Notes: generated by a model from the sequence alone, not told the origin. Positions 36,003 to 45,268 are shown, counted from the stretch's first letter. The stretch is DNA of 64,000 nt from Kingella denitrificans ATCC 33394 (GCF_000190695.1 NZ_GL870929.1:907620-971619), one strand, 5' to 3'. Translations and numbers: made by a program.

Positions 36003-36740
36003 TTACACTGCAAAAGCAGCCTGCACGTGAATCGTGTCGGCGGCGATAGGGGTTGCCAATGGCAAATCGTTGTATTGATTCAATAACCGCACAAATTCCT
36101 CCAACGGGAGCAGTTCCGAACCGAAACGCTGCATATGCGCGGTATCTTGTTGGCAATCAATCAGTTGTATGCCGCATTGCGCGAAATACGGCACGGCGCG
36201 GGCAAAGGCGATTTTGGATGCGTTGTTTTGGCGGCTGAACATGGATTCGCCATAAAACACCTGCCCAAGTTGCACGCCGTAAAAGCCGCCGGCCAGTTGA
36301 AAGCAGCCTGCACGGTCGGGATACCAGCATTCGACCGAATGGGCTTTACCCTGCCGGTGCAGCTGCGTGTAGGCGGCGATGAAATCCTCGCCAATCCACG
36401 TGCCGCCCTGCCCTTTCCTCGGCGCGGCGGCGCAATGGGCGATGACGTCTTCAAACGCATGATTCACGGTAACGCGGTAGGCGCGGTGGCGCAAAATTTT
36501 CTGCAAACTGCGGCCGATGTGCATTTTGTGCGGGAAAATCACGGCGCGCGGGTGCTGCGTGAACCAGTAAAAATCATGTTCGTGCTTCATCCACGGGAAA
36601 ATGCCCTGCCGATAAGCAGCCTGCACCAGCTCTGCGTTCAAAACGCTGCTGACGGCGACACAGCCGTCACCGCGCAGGTTTTGGGACGGAATGCACGGGA
36701 ATTCGGGATGTTCCGCGTCGATATAAAAAATGGGGTTCAT
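36003..36740 (-). CDS. aat: Leucyl/phenylalanyl-tRNA-protein transferase
   Basis: Adds Leu or Phe to N-terminal Lys/Arg, marking proteins for ClpAP. The start at 36740 (MNPIFYIDAEHPEFP) gives 245 residues. Signature elements: AYRQGIFPWMKHEHDFYWF, PRAVIFPHKMHI, QGGTWIGEDFIAAYTQLH, SVECWYPD and GESMFSRQNNASKIA. The last codons (HVQAAFAV) are made by a DUS, so the uptake word forms the natural C-terminus. No Shine-Dalgarno is obvious. Confidence 0.95.
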   Translation of the reverse strand: MNPIFYIDAEHPEFPCIPSQNLRGDGCVAVSSVLNAELVQAAYRQGIFPWMKHEHDFYWFTQHPRAVIFPHKMHIGRSLQKILRHRAYRVTVNHAFEDVIAHCAAAPRKGQGGTWIGEDFIAAYTQLHRQGKAHSVECWYPDRAGCFQLAGGFYGVQLGQVFYGESMFSRQNNASKIAFARAVPYFAQCGIQLIDCQQDTAHMQRFGSELLPLEEFVRLLNQYNDLPLATPIAADTIHVQAAFAV

Positions 36741-36804
36741 GGTTCTGGGTTTTCGGCCAATGTATTGTTCAATGCGGCAATAGCGGCAATATATGTCTAA
36801 ACAA

Positions 36805-36858
36805 AGTGCAGGCTGCTTTTCACGGGGAAGCCTTCCTTCCGCAAAAAGCAGCCTGCAC
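36805..36858 (-). terminator. DUS-pair hairpin after fbp
   Basis: AAGTGCAGGCTGCTTTT and AAAAAGCAGCCTGCACTT flank a 19-base loop that itself holds a small stem (GGAAGCCTTCC). It lies just after the fbp stop and before aat. Confidence 0.75.
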
Positions 36859-36861
36859 TTT

Positions 36862-37836
36862 TTATTCTGCGTGATACTGCCGCACCAATTCCACTTCTTC
36901 CGCGCTGCCCAGCACCACCGCCACACGTTGGTGCAGGCCTGTCGGCCGGATGTCCAACATATTTTCACGCGCATTGGTGATTTTGCCGCCCACCTGTTCC
37001 ACCACCAGCCCCAAAGGATTGGCTTCGTACATCAGCCGCAGCTTGCCTGCTTTGGACGGGTCGCGGTTATCTTTGGGATACAGGAACACGCCGCCGCGCG
37101 TCAGGATGCGGTGCACTTCCGCCACCATGCTCGCCACCCAGCGCATATTGTAGTTTTTGCCGCGCACGCCGTCTTTGCCCGCCAGAAGCTCGCCGATATA
37201 CCGCTGCACCGGCGCTTCCCAATGGCGTTGGTTGGACATATTGATGGCAAATTCCGCCGTTTGCGCGGGAATGCTCATGGATGATTGGGTTTCCACCCAT
37301 TCGTTGTCATGGTTCAGCGTGAACACGTTCACACCGTGCTTGAACGTGAGCACCAGCAGCGTCTGCACGCCGTACAGCACATAGCCCGCCGCCACCTGCT
37401 CGCTGCCTTTTTGCAGGAAACTTTCCGCGTGCAGGCTGCCTTGCGGCTTTTTCAGCACCGAAAAAATCGTGCCGATGGAAATGTTCACGTCAATATTGGA
37501 CGAGCCGTCCAGCGGGTCGAACAGCACCAAATAGCCGCCCGATTCAGCCGCCGCCACAAAATCGTCTTCCTCCTCGCTCGCCAAACCCGCCACATTCGGG
37601 TTTTTGCGCAATGTGTCCATCAGGATTTGGTTGGCAATCACGTCCAATTTCTTCTGCGCCTCGCCCTGAATATTGCCCGTGCCCGCCTCGCCCAGCACGC
37701 CCGAAAGCGCGCCCAGCCGCACATTACGGCTGATTTCGACACACGCCGCCACGATGCTCTCCACCGTGCTGGTCAATTCGGGCGCAATCCCGTGCTGTTG
37801 GCTGTGCTGCTGCAAATATTGCGAAAATGTCGGCAT
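36862..37836 (-). CDS. fbp: Fructose-1,6-bisphosphatase class 1
   Basis: Gluconeogenic enzyme removing the 1-phosphate of fructose-1,6-bisphosphate. 324 residues with the metal/phosphate loop LFDPLDGSSNIDVN (about 110), the IGTIFSV segment, GYVLYGVQTLLVLT, the RGGVFLYPKD region and PTGLHQRVAVVLGS near the C-terminus. AGGGAGACAATAA precedes the ATG. Confidence 0.97.
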   Translation of the reverse strand: MPTFSQYLQQHSQQHGIAPELTSTVESIVAACVEISRNVRLGALSGVLGEAGTGNIQGEAQKKLDVIANQILMDTLRKNPNVAGLASEEEDDFVAAAESGGYLVLFDPLDGSSNIDVNISIGTIFSVLKKPQGSLHAESFLQKGSEQVAAGYVLYGVQTLLVLTFKHGVNVFTLNHDNEWVETQSSMSIPAQTAEFAINMSNQRHWEAPVQRYIGELLAGKDGVRGKNYNMRWVASMVAEVHRILTRGGVFLYPKDNRDPSKAGKLRLMYEANPLGLVVEQVGGKITNARENMLDIRPTGLHQRVAVVLGSAEEVELVRQYHAE

Positions 37837-37920
37837 TTATTGTCTCCCTGTGTTTTTTATAGCGGAACATATTAGTTGGATAGTTCGCGGCTTCACGGCA
37901 TGATGCCGCCACGTCCGCAC

Positions 37921-37972
37921 AAAAAGCAGCCTGCACCCGTTTGCCCTGCAAATCAATGTGCAGGCTGCTTTT
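37921..37972 (-). terminator. DUS-pair hairpin after ettA
   Basis: AAAAAGCAGCCTGCAC and GTGCAGGCTGCTTTT lie 13 bases after the ettA stop, in the gap before fbp. Confidence 0.75.
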
Positions 37973-37985
37973 CAATCATGAAAAA

Positions 37986-39662
37986 TCAACGCGTTACCGG
38001 TTTATATTTAATCCGTTTCGGTTTCGCGCCCTCTTCGCCCAAACGGCGTTTCTTATCGGCTTCGTATTCCTGATAGTTGCCGTCGAAGAACACCCATTTC
38101 GAATCGCCTTCGCAAGCCAAGATATGCGTAGCGATGCGGTCGAGGAACCAGCGGTCGTGAGAAATCACCATCACGCTGCCGGCAAATTCCAGCAATGCGT
38201 CTTCCAGCGCGCGCAGGGTTTCCACGTCGAGGTCGTTGGACGGTTCGTCCAGCAGCAACACATTGCCGCCGCTCAACAAGGTTTTCGCCAAGTGCAGCCT
38301 GCCGCGTTCGCCGCCGGAAAGTTGCCCCGCGATTTTGCTTTGATCGCTGCCTTTGAAGTTGAAACGACCCAAATATTGGCGGGCGGGAATTTCAAACTGT
38401 CCGACCTGCAAAATATCGCGACCTTCGGCAATGTTGTCGAACACGGTTTTGTCGTTTTGCAAACCTTCGCGGCTTTGGTCAATCAGGCTCATTTTCACGG
38501 TTTGCCCGATTTTCACTTCGCCGGAATCAGGCTGCTCCTTGCCCGAAATCATTTTAAACAGCGTCGATTTACCCGCGCCGTTCGGGCCGATGATGCCGAC
38601 AATCGCACCCGCAGGCACTTTGAAGCTCAAATCGTCAATCAGCACTTTATCGCCAAACGATTTGGAAACATTCACAAATTCAATCACTTCGTTACCCAAA
38701 CGCTCGGCGACGGGAATAAAGATTTCCTGCGTTTCATTGCGTTTTTGGTATTCGTAGTTGCTCATTTCCTCAAAACGCGCCAAACGCGCCTTGGACTTGG
38801 CTTGGCGGCCTTTGGCATTCTGGCGCACCCATTCCAATTCCTGCTTCATCGCTTTCACGCGCGCGGCTTCGGATTTCGCCTCGTTTTCCAAGCGTTTTTC
38901 TTTCTGCTCCAGCCAAGACGAGTAATTGCCTTTCCACGGAATACCGTGTCCGCGGTCGAGTTCTAAAATCCATTCGGCGGCATTGTCCAAGAAGTAGCGG
39001 TCGTGCGTTACCGCGACCACCGTGCCGGAGAAGCGCACGAGGAATTGCTCCAGCCATTCGACCGATTCCGCATCCAAGTGGTTGGTCGGCTCGTCCAACA
39101 GCAGCATATCCGGCTTGCTCAACAAGAGTTTGCACAAAGCGACGCGGCGTTTTTCACCGCCGGACAGATTGCCGATTTTGGCATCCCATTCCGGCAGGCG
39201 CAGCGCATCGGCGGCGATTTCCAATTCGTGTTCCGCACCGCCGCCCGTGGACGAACCTGCCGCAATAATCGCTTCCAAGCGACCCTGTTCTTCCGCCAAC
39301 GCGTCAAAATCCGCATCGGGATTGGCGTACTCGGCATATACTTCTTCCAAACGTTTCTGCGCGGCGGCCACTTCGCCCAAACCGCTTTCCACTTCCTCGC
39401 GCACGGTCTTTTCCGGATCAAGCTCCGGCTCTTGCGGCAGATAGCCGATTTTGATGCCACCCATCGGCACGGCTTCGCCCTCAAATTCCTTATCCACACC
39501 CGCCATAATCCGCAGCACGGTGGACTTGCCCGCGCCGTTCAAACCGAGCAGGCCGATTTTCGCGCCGGGGAAGAAGGAAAGGGAAATATCTTTAATAATG
39601 GTTTTCTGCGGCGGCACAACCTTGCTCACGCGCAGCATGGAATAGACGTATTGTTGGGACAT
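37986..39662 (-). CDS. ettA: Energy-dependent translational throttle protein EttA (ABC-F)
   Basis: Ribosome-associated ABC-F ATPase acting at the E site when ATP is low. 558 residues, two ATPase cassettes: Walker A GLNGAGKST (about 39) and GPNGAGKST (about 355), signatures LSGGEKRRV and LSGGERGRL, Walker B segments LLLDEPTNHLD and LLLDEPSNDLD. The charged linker between them (NEAKSEAARVKAMKQELEW) is the tRNA-interacting motif; the arm is between residues 95 and 135. No membrane domain. Confidence 0.96.
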   Translation of the reverse strand: MSQQYVYSMLRVSKVVPPQKTIIKDISLSFFPGAKIGLLGLNGAGKSTVLRIMAGVDKEFEGEAVPMGGIKIGYLPQEPELDPEKTVREEVESGLGEVAAAQKRLEEVYAEYANPDADFDALAEEQGRLEAIIAAGSSTGGGAEHELEIAADALRLPEWDAKIGNLSGGEKRRVALCKLLLSKPDMLLLDEPTNHLDAESVEWLEQFLVRFSGTVVAVTHDRYFLDNAAEWILELDRGHGIPWKGNYSSWLEQKEKRLENEAKSEAARVKAMKQELEWVRQNAKGRQAKSKARLARFEEMSNYEYQKRNETQEIFIPVAERLGNEVIEFVNVSKSFGDKVLIDDLSFKVPAGAIVGIIGPNGAGKSTLFKMISGKEQPDSGEVKIGQTVKMSLIDQSREGLQNDKTVFDNIAEGRDILQVGQFEIPARQYLGRFNFKGSDQSKIAGQLSGGERGRLHLAKTLLSGGNVLLLDEPSNDLDVETLRALEDALLEFAGSVMVISHDRWFLDRIATHILACEGDSKWVFFDGNYQEYEADKKRRLGEEGAKPKRIKYKPVTR

Positions 39663-39738
39663 GGTTTCGGTCTTTCTATCTGAAAATGGAAATAGCGTAA
39701 TTTTAACGGAAATCAGGCGGTGCAGGCTGCTTTTTGCA

Positions 39739-40515
39739 TCATTCTTCTGCTAAAGATGCCGTTTTGCGCCGCAGCGCACGCACGAACAGGCTGCGGGACA
39801 CGGGAAAGCTGCGCAACGTTACCGAAGCCGCACCCTTCCAGGTGTAGTAATACCGTCCGTCAATATCGGGTTCCGCCCGCACCAAGCCCATTTGCGCCAA
39901 ATATTCGCGCTGCCGCCCCAGCCAATACAGTATGCGGCGGCTGTACGGCTCGTCATCGTTCGGAGCAAGCGGTTCGGCGGGGCGCGTTTTGCGGCAGATG
40001 GCCTGGTGCAGGCTGCATAGTTGCGCCACCGTACTTTTGTGTGGCTCGGCGTTATATATCGGCAGTTGCGGAATCAGCGGGTGTGCGGCTTGGGGAATAT
40101 TGCTCACCGTCAGGCTGCTGCCATCCGCATATTCTTCGAAAATGTCCGTATAACACGCCTGCTGCCCGTTCAACGCATACAGCACGCCGACCAGGCTGCG
40201 CCGCCCTTCATGCCGGTACACCGCCATGGCCGCCTGAAATGGCGGATTGGCGCATTTCAGCCGCATGGTCTGCCACACGGAAAACCCGTTGTCCAGCATT
40301 TCCGCGTGGCGTGCGGCAAACGCGCGGTTCTGCTGCGCCAAAAATTCATCGGCAGGCACATCGTCCGCCCGAAAATAGGTCATAAACGCCTGCTGGTATT
40401 TGATGCTCGCCATTGCAATCAACATGAACATAACGACCAAAAATGCACCCCACGCCAGTATTTCCCCGACCAACAGCCTTTCGGCGGCATAGGCATTCCA
40501 CCATTCCTGCATCAT
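39739..40515 (-). CDS. Hypothetical protein with N-terminal membrane anchor
   Basis: 258 residues (or 257 from the second of two adjacent ATGs, which is better spaced from AAGGAGGAAG). One membrane segment at about 14-37, then a large soluble part with a KYQQAFMTYF stretch, a beta-rich middle (MAVYRHEGRRSLVGVLYALNG) and a basic C-terminal end (FPVSRSLFVRALRRKT). No family recognised. The start overlaps the stop of the upstream membrane-protein gene (ATGA), so the two are coupled and probably work together. The adjacent DUS at 39719 lies at its 3' side. Confidence 0.72.
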   Translation of the reverse strand: MMQEWWNAYAAERLLVGEILAWGAFLVVMFMLIAMASIKYQQAFMTYFRADDVPADEFLAQQNRAFAARHAEMLDNGFSVWQTMRLKCANPPFQAAMAVYRHEGRRSLVGVLYALNGQQACYTDIFEEYADGSSLTVSNIPQAAHPLIPQLPIYNAEPHKSTVAQLCSLHQAICRKTRPAEPLAPNDDEPYSRRILYWLGRQREYLAQMGLVRAEPDIDGRYYYTWKGAASVTLRSFPVSRSLFVRALRRKTASLAEE

Positions 40516-41075
40516 CTTCCTCCTTGTTTTCGAACAGTTTTTGCACGGCGACCTTTTCGGGCATACCACGTCAATACCGCATAGCGCGTTGCCAGCATGG
40601 CGATATAGACCGGCAGTATGGCGGAAGCAAAATAGCTGTACATCTCGCTGCGGTATATCTGCACCCACGCGTTCCTGCCGAACCATTTGACGGACAGCAG
40701 CGTCAGTTCCGCCGTACCAAATATCAACACCAGCGTTGCCGCCAGCTGCACCCACCCCGCGTTCGCCTTTTGGCTGATTTGTTTCAGGCGGTAAATTTGG
40801 CGGTCGGCCACGCCCCTGCGGCGCAGCAGCCCTATCGGCAGCCTGTTGAACAACGTTGCGCACAGCAAAACCAGCCCGACAAAAACCGGAATATCCACAT
40901 CAAAATTCAAGCCGCCGCCCTGCCCTTTGCCCTTGGGCGTGTACAGCCCGAGCGACACGGACAGCACCAGCAGCAATACGCACAACAGGATGACGGAAAG
41001 CTGTGCGGCCGGGAAATATCGGGCGAGCGTGTAGCGTTCTTTTCGTGTCGGCATGAGTATCTTTCGGTTGTTCAT
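40512..41075 (-). CDS. Hypothetical four-helix membrane protein
   Basis: From the ATG at 41075 (MNNRKILMPTRKERYTL) 187 residues; the in-frame ATG at 41054 is an equally plausible start. Four predicted membrane segments (about 25-45, 62-80, 112-135, 150-170), the first two separated by a Gly/Lys-rich loop (YTPKGKGQGGG), and a strongly basic C-terminus (RKGRRAKTVRKQGGR). No family recognised. A Correia-like element begins 8 bases upstream of the start. It is coupled to the next gene by ATGA overlap. Confidence 0.7.
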   Translation of the reverse strand: MNNRKILMPTRKERYTLARYFPAAQLSVILLCVLLLVLSVSLGLYTPKGKGQGGGLNFDVDIPVFVGLVLLCATLFNRLPIGLLRRRGVADRQIYRLKQISQKANAGWVQLAATLVLIFGTAELTLLSVKWFGRNAWVQIYRSEMYSYFASAILPVYIAMLATRYAVLTWYARKGRRAKTVRKQGGR

Positions 41076-41082
41076 CGGGTTA

Positions 41083-41200
41083 TATAGCAGATTAAATTCA
41101 AACCGGGGCAAGGTGGCAATGGGTGTCGTGTGCGAGTAGTCCATAAGGATATGGGTAACGCCGTACTCATTTGAATTTATTTAATTGACTGAATTTAATT
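41083..41200. repeat. Correia-like miniature element (degenerate)
   Basis: Begins TATAGCAGATTAAATTCAAAC and contains GGCAATGGGTGTCG and GTACTCATTTGAATT. The right end is degenerate (TTGAATTTATTTAATTGAC), so its boundary is uncertain. It resembles the copies at 7896 and 31032 and probably provides the leader or promoter of the membrane-protein pair. Confidence 0.5.
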
Positions 41201-41212
41201 GACGATATTAAA

Positions 41213-41260
41213 GTGCAGGCTGCTTTTTGGCGGCCGAACACCTCAAAAAGCAGCCTGCAC
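41213..41260 (-). terminator. DUS-pair terminator after pqiC
   Basis: GTGCAGGCTGCTTTTTGG and CAAAAAGCAGCCTGCAC form a stem 8 bases after the pqiC stop. Confidence 0.8.
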
Positions 41261-41267
41261 CCTGTTT

Positions 41268-41804
41268 TTATTGCAACTGCCGCGCCACATCGTCCAAGCC
41301 CTGATTCAGGCTTTCCAACATGGCCGCATAACCATCGCCCTTCTGCGGCGTAACCGCATGGAACGCGCGGATGCTCCCGTTCGGCAGCCGCGCATAACCG
41401 CGGATTTCCGTCTGCCCCAGATAGCTGCCTTGAAAACGGTCGATGAACAGCGTGATGGCGGGCGATTTGGCCGCACCCTCGGCGGGGCGGAAGTGCAGGC
41501 TGCTTTGACGGTTCAACTTGTTCGCCACGGCCGCCGCCAACCCGTTGGACAGCGGCGCCGCCCACAGGTTGTGCTGCGTCATCTGCACCGTATGCTCATC
41601 GCTTTGATACAGCAGGCTTTGGCGGTTCAAAGGCTCCGCCAGCACCACATACACATTCGTCCACACCGTCTGCTTGGGCGTGTTGGCCGACACAAACGCA
41701 CTGTCGGGCAGCTGGTAATACACGGTCGGAGTGCTGCTGCACGCCGCCAGCGCCGTCAATGCCGCCAGCATCGGCACCGTCCGTTGCCACATCGTTTTCA
41801 TCAT
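41268..41804 (-). CDS. pqiC: PqiC-like outer-membrane lipoprotein
   Basis: 178 residues with signal peptide and lipobox LAACSS (Cys near 22), then the ABC-type transport auxiliary fold (YYQLPDSAFVSAN, YVVLAEPLNRQSLLYQ, LFIDRFQGSYLGQTEIRGYARL). In E. coli PqiC is a lipoprotein partner of the PqiB tunnel. It follows pqiB by 1 base and ends the pqiABC operon. Confidence 0.88.
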   Translation of the reverse strand: MMKTMWQRTVPMLAALTALAACSSTPTVYYQLPDSAFVSANTPKQTVWTNVYVVLAEPLNRQSLLYQSDEHTVQMTQHNLWAAPLSNGLAAAVANKLNRQSSLHFRPAEGAAKSPAITLFIDRFQGSYLGQTEIRGYARLPNGSIRAFHAVTPQKGDGYAAMLESLNQGLDDVARQLQ

Positions 41805-41805
41805 C

Positions 41806-43443
41806 TTATTTTCCTCTCGGTATCGGATCTTTGCCGTTTTGGTTGAAAATCAGCGCGTTGGGTTTTTCGTTCAGCGTGCGCACCAAAGGTTGGACGTCTT
41901 GCAGCGTGCGGTTCAGCGCGGCCAACGTTTGCTGGATGTCTTGATACATCGGCGATTCGGGCGACACGCCTTGCAGCGTTTTACGCAATTCCTGCAACGT
42001 GGCATTCAATTCGGCCGGCATTTTCTGCGTGCTGTTCTGCCCCAGCAGGCGGTTGGCGGAAGCCAGCGTTTGTTTGAGCTGGTTCAGGCTGCCGTTGAGT
42101 TCGCCCAACGTTTTGTCCAGCGGCAGAGAATTGAATTTGTCCAGCAGGCGACCAACTTTGTCTTGCAATTCGTCCAAGCCGCCGCTGCCTTTGCTGGCAA
42201 TGACCGTGTGGCCGTTATATTGCGCGTGCGGTTTGAGCAGCGCGTCGCCGGACGAGCTGTCCACCAATTCCACCATTTTGCTGCCCAGCACCAAATTGTT
42301 GCTCGACAGCGTGGCCACCAGGCCTTTGCCGAATGCAGCCTGCATGGCGTTCTGCCAATATTCGCGCGTTTGCGGTTCGTCGCCGCGCTCCATGCTGTCG
42401 GGGTCGAGCCGCAGCCGCACGGGCACCCAGCCGTTTTCAAACAGCTTGGCGCTGTCGCCGTCTTGGAAATACGGCACTTGCGCCACCGTGCCGATACGCA
42501 TTCCGCGGTATTCCACCGGCGCGCCCGCCTCCAAGCCGCGCACGGAGTTTTTGAAAAACACCACGTAATACAGCGTCCGCTCATTGGGTTTGTTTTCCAA
42601 TTCGGCACGGTCGTTGAACACGGTAAATTCCTGATTGTTCGCGGCAGCCTGCACTTTCTGCCCCACGGCGGCGGTGGGTGTGTTGAACGCAATCGCGCCC
42701 GACAAAATGGCCGGCAGCGGTGCAGAATCAATTTTCACGCCGCCGCCGTCCAAACGCACGCTCACGCCGCTGTCCAACCAAAACTGGCTGTTGCTTTTCA
42801 CCAGCACGTCGTTCGGGCTTTGAATGAAAATGCTATATTCCACGTTCTGCGTCTTCGGATTGAATTTTGCGGTTTCCACCGAGCCGACCGTCAGGTTTTC
42901 AAACATCACGGGGCTGCCTGCACCCAGCATTTTGGAATTGTGCCCCACCAGTTTCAGGCGCAGGCCGTGTTGCCCCATGGCCGAAATGGGCGGCAGCTCG
43001 GATACGGTGAACGTGCTGGCTTCTTCTTGGCTGCTGCCGGGCGCGAACGAAATGTACGAACCCGAAAGCAGCGTGTTCAGACCGGTCACGCCGTTTTGGT
43101 CGATGCGCGGCTTCACCACCCAAAACTGCGTGTCTTCGCGCATCATTTCGCGCGCGTTCGGCTGCAGTTTGGCGACGACTTCCACGCCTTTGTGGTCGGG
43201 GCGCAGGCGGATGCTGCTGACGCGCCCGATTTCCACATTCAAAAGGCGGATGGTGGTGGTATTGACTTCGATGCCTTCCGCATTGTCCATCAGCAAGGTG
43301 ATTTCGGGGCCCTGCTGGCGCGAATAGTCCACCAAAAGCCAAATGCCGGCAATGGCGGCAATCAGCGGGATAATCCACACGGTGGAAGCCAGCGTTTTGC
43401 TTTGGCGGACGTGTGCGTGTCGGTGTTTTGAAGATTCTGTCAT
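41806..43443 (-). CDS. pqiB: PqiB-like MCE-domain protein
   Basis: 545 residues from an ATG overlapping the pqiA stop. N-terminal membrane anchor (about 20-42), then three MCE domains in series (about 45-140, 160-270 and 285-400) and a long C-terminal helical stretch (KVGRLLDKFNSLPLDKTLG, LNQLKQTLASANRLLGQ) that forms a coiled-coil tube in PqiB. Such proteins make a periplasm-spanning channel for lipid transport between membranes. Confidence 0.93.
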   Translation of the reverse strand: MTESSKHRHAHVRQSKTLASTVWIIPLIAAIAGIWLLVDYSRQQGPEITLLMDNAEGIEVNTTTIRLLNVEIGRVSSIRLRPDHKGVEVVAKLQPNAREMMREDTQFWVVKPRIDQNGVTGLNTLLSGSYISFAPGSSQEEASTFTVSELPPISAMGQHGLRLKLVGHNSKMLGAGSPVMFENLTVGSVETAKFNPKTQNVEYSIFIQSPNDVLVKSNSQFWLDSGVSVRLDGGGVKIDSAPLPAILSGAIAFNTPTAAVGQKVQAAANNQEFTVFNDRAELENKPNERTLYYVVFFKNSVRGLEAGAPVEYRGMRIGTVAQVPYFQDGDSAKLFENGWVPVRLRLDPDSMERGDEPQTREYWQNAMQAAFGKGLVATLSSNNLVLGSKMVELVDSSSGDALLKPHAQYNGHTVIASKGSGGLDELQDKVGRLLDKFNSLPLDKTLGELNGSLNQLKQTLASANRLLGQNSTQKMPAELNATLQELRKTLQGVSPESPMYQDIQQTLAALNRTLQDVQPLVRTLNEKPNALIFNQNGKDPIPRGK

Positions 43444-44708
43444 GATGTTTGTTCTGTGGTAGGTCGGATAATGGATTCTGGCGGCGCTGCGTCTTCCCGG
43501 TATTTGTCCCACAGCAGGCGCACATCGAAGAAGTGGGCGGAGAGCATGGTCAGGATAACGACCAGGCAGAAATAAATGGCGGCCGGGCCGGGGGTGACGC
43601 GGGCGATGTGGCTGTGGAACGCGCTCATCATAATGATGATGACGAAAATATCAATCATCGACCAGCGGCCGACGGCTTCGGTAATGCGGTATTGCAGCGA
43701 CAGCACGCGAATCGGCAGGAACAGCCCGAAGCGCGCATTGGCCAGCAACACCAGCATAGAGACGATTTTCAGCGTGGGCACAGCAATGCTGGCGGAAAAA
43801 ATAATGCTGGCGATGAGTTTGTCGCCGTCGTTCCACATATAGAGAATGCCGCTCATGATGGTGCTGATTTCCTTGCTCATGGGGTTTTCGGAAATCATGA
43901 TAGGCAATAGGTTGGCAGGGAAATACAGCACAATCGCAGCCAACAAAAAGCAGCCTGCAACGTGCAGACTGTACGGCCGGCGGTCGAACAGTTCGGAATC
44001 GCACACGCTGCAATAGCTTTCGTTGGCCGGGCGGAAAAACAGGCAGCGCGAACAGCAGATGTGGTGCGGGTCTTCGTGCAGGAGTTCGTGGCTGCGGCGG
44101 CGGATTTGGTAATACACCCAATGGCTGGGCACGGCCACGGCGGTACGCAGCAGCAGCACCGCCCACACGGGCATCAGCCAGAACGCCTGCCCGAATTCCA
44201 CCGTTGCCACCGTGCGGATTTTGATATACGCCACCAGCATGGAAATGAAGAACACATCGACCATAATCCATTCGCGCAGCCGCACCAGCCAGCGCGTCAG
44301 CCACAAAACGCTTGCAGGCTGCTTTTGCCACAGCAGCGCGCCATACACCCAAATGCAGGCACACAAAAACACGGCCGGCGTGCCAAAAGTGAGCAGCAGC
44401 ATCACCGTGCCCAGAAACGCCCAATCGCCTTGCAACAGCGATTGCAGCATGCCCGGCAGCGTGAGCGGCGAAAACACCCCCGTCATCTGCACCGTCACAA
44501 AGGGCAGGCTGTACACCAAAAACATCAGCATCAGCGCGGCCGATGCGCACGCCAACGGTAGCAGGAACGGCTCGTTTTCAACGCGCACCAAATGGTGGTG
44601 GCAGCGCGGACATTCCGCCCGTTGCCCTTGGCGCAGCTTGGGGATGCGCGTGCGCAGGCCGCATTCGGGGCAGTCGATGGTGTGCGCAGGCAGCGTGGCA
44701 GAAGGCAT
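43440..44708 (-). CDS. pqiA: PqiA-like inner-membrane protein
   Basis: The start at 44708 (MPSATLPAHTIDCPECGL) has GGAAAG 8 bases upstream and gives 422 residues; an in-frame ATG at 44765 is possible but lacks a ribosome site. Two PqiA modules, each with a zinc ribbon (CPECGLRT..CPRC; CCSRCLFF..CSVC) followed by four membrane segments. It is the inner-membrane part of the Pqi lipid-transport system; pqiB and pqiC follow with overlapping or adjacent starts. Confidence 0.92.
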   Translation of the reverse strand: MPSATLPAHTIDCPECGLRTRIPKLRQGQRAECPRCHHHLVRVENEPFLLPLACASAALMLMFLVYSLPFVTVQMTGVFSPLTLPGMLQSLLQGDWAFLGTVMLLLTFGTPAVFLCACIWVYGALLWQKQPASVLWLTRWLVRLREWIMVDVFFISMLVAYIKIRTVATVEFGQAFWLMPVWAVLLLRTAVAVPSHWVYYQIRRRSHELLHEDPHHICCSRCLFFRPANESYCSVCDSELFDRRPYSLHVAGCFLLAAIVLYFPANLLPIMISENPMSKEISTIMSGILYMWNDGDKLIASIIFSASIAVPTLKIVSMLVLLANARFGLFLPIRVLSLQYRITEAVGRWSMIDIFVIIIMMSAFHSHIARVTPGPAAIYFCLVVILTMLSAHFFDVRLLWDKYREDAAPPESIIRPTTEQTS

Positions 44709-44995
44709 ATAGGCTTTCCGCCACACTTTTTGGGCATGTTTGACGAACCAGGATGAACGGCGCATGGGTTTGAAACGGCAACAAAAAACGCCATTATAGT
44801 GGATTTGGCACGGCTGCTGTGGCAAACGGCGGATTTTTTGGCGTGCATGCTGCTTTTGTGTTGGGGATTCGCCGCCGAAACGGGTTTGCGCAATCAAAAA
44901 GCAGCCTGCACTTGATGCCGCGCGCATTCGCGGAAAATGATTCGGTAAAGCGCGGATTCGGCAGGCTGTGCTTCCCTTTCAGGCACGGAATTTCC

Positions 44996-45265
44996 GGCGG
45001 TGTTCATGGCGTTGCGCCGCCATACCCGCGCTTGGGGTCAGCTGCAATCGCCCTATTCCACAGAACAAGGACGGATGGGCTGTACATCCGAAAAAAGCAG
45101 CCTGCACTTTAAATGGGAGATTGTCCGACAAAGTGCAGGCTGCTTTTGGGATGCGGTGAAACCGAAATAAACGCGGGCGGCGCGGCTTTTTGCATGGCAA
45201 CACTTTGTGCCACGGGCTGCCGCCCCAAAGCGTGGGTATGGCGGCGCAACGCCATGAATACCGCC
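44996..45265. repeat. 270-bp unit bounded by 42/43-base inverted repeats
   Basis: The left arm 44996-45037 and right arm 45223-45265 are inverted copies differing at two bases and one indel (shared core TTCATGGCGTTGCGCCGCCA). Between them lies unrelated sequence with a DUS hairpin at 45091-45146. No open frame inside. It could be a miniature mobile element or the ends of a deleted one; no family recognised. Confidence 0.75.
45091..45146. terminator. DUS-pair hairpin inside the inverted-repeat unit
   Basis: AAAAAAGCAGCCTGCACTTT and AAAGTGCAGGCTGCTTTT flank a 20-base loop. It is 120 bases beyond the GT14 gene's 5'-distal side, so its target transcript is unclear. Confidence 0.55.
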
Positions 45266-45268
45266 CGA

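Larger units (their letters stand above)
44709..45268. other. Noncoding region between the GT14 gene and pqiA
   Basis: About 560 bases without a convincing gene. It contains a single DUS (44897-44912), the inverted-repeat unit at 44996-45265 with its central DUS hairpin, and the pqiA leader. A lone TATAGTGGATTT near 44803 resembles one Correia end only. Confidence 0.5.

Noticed and set aside
41731..43431. 566-codon open frame antisense to pqiB
   Set aside because: It has the composition of a reverse-complement shadow; pqiB with three MCE domains is the real gene.
44796..44815. Fifth Correia-like element near pqiA
   Set aside because: Only one end-like TATAGTGGATTT is present, with no partner end within the expected distance.
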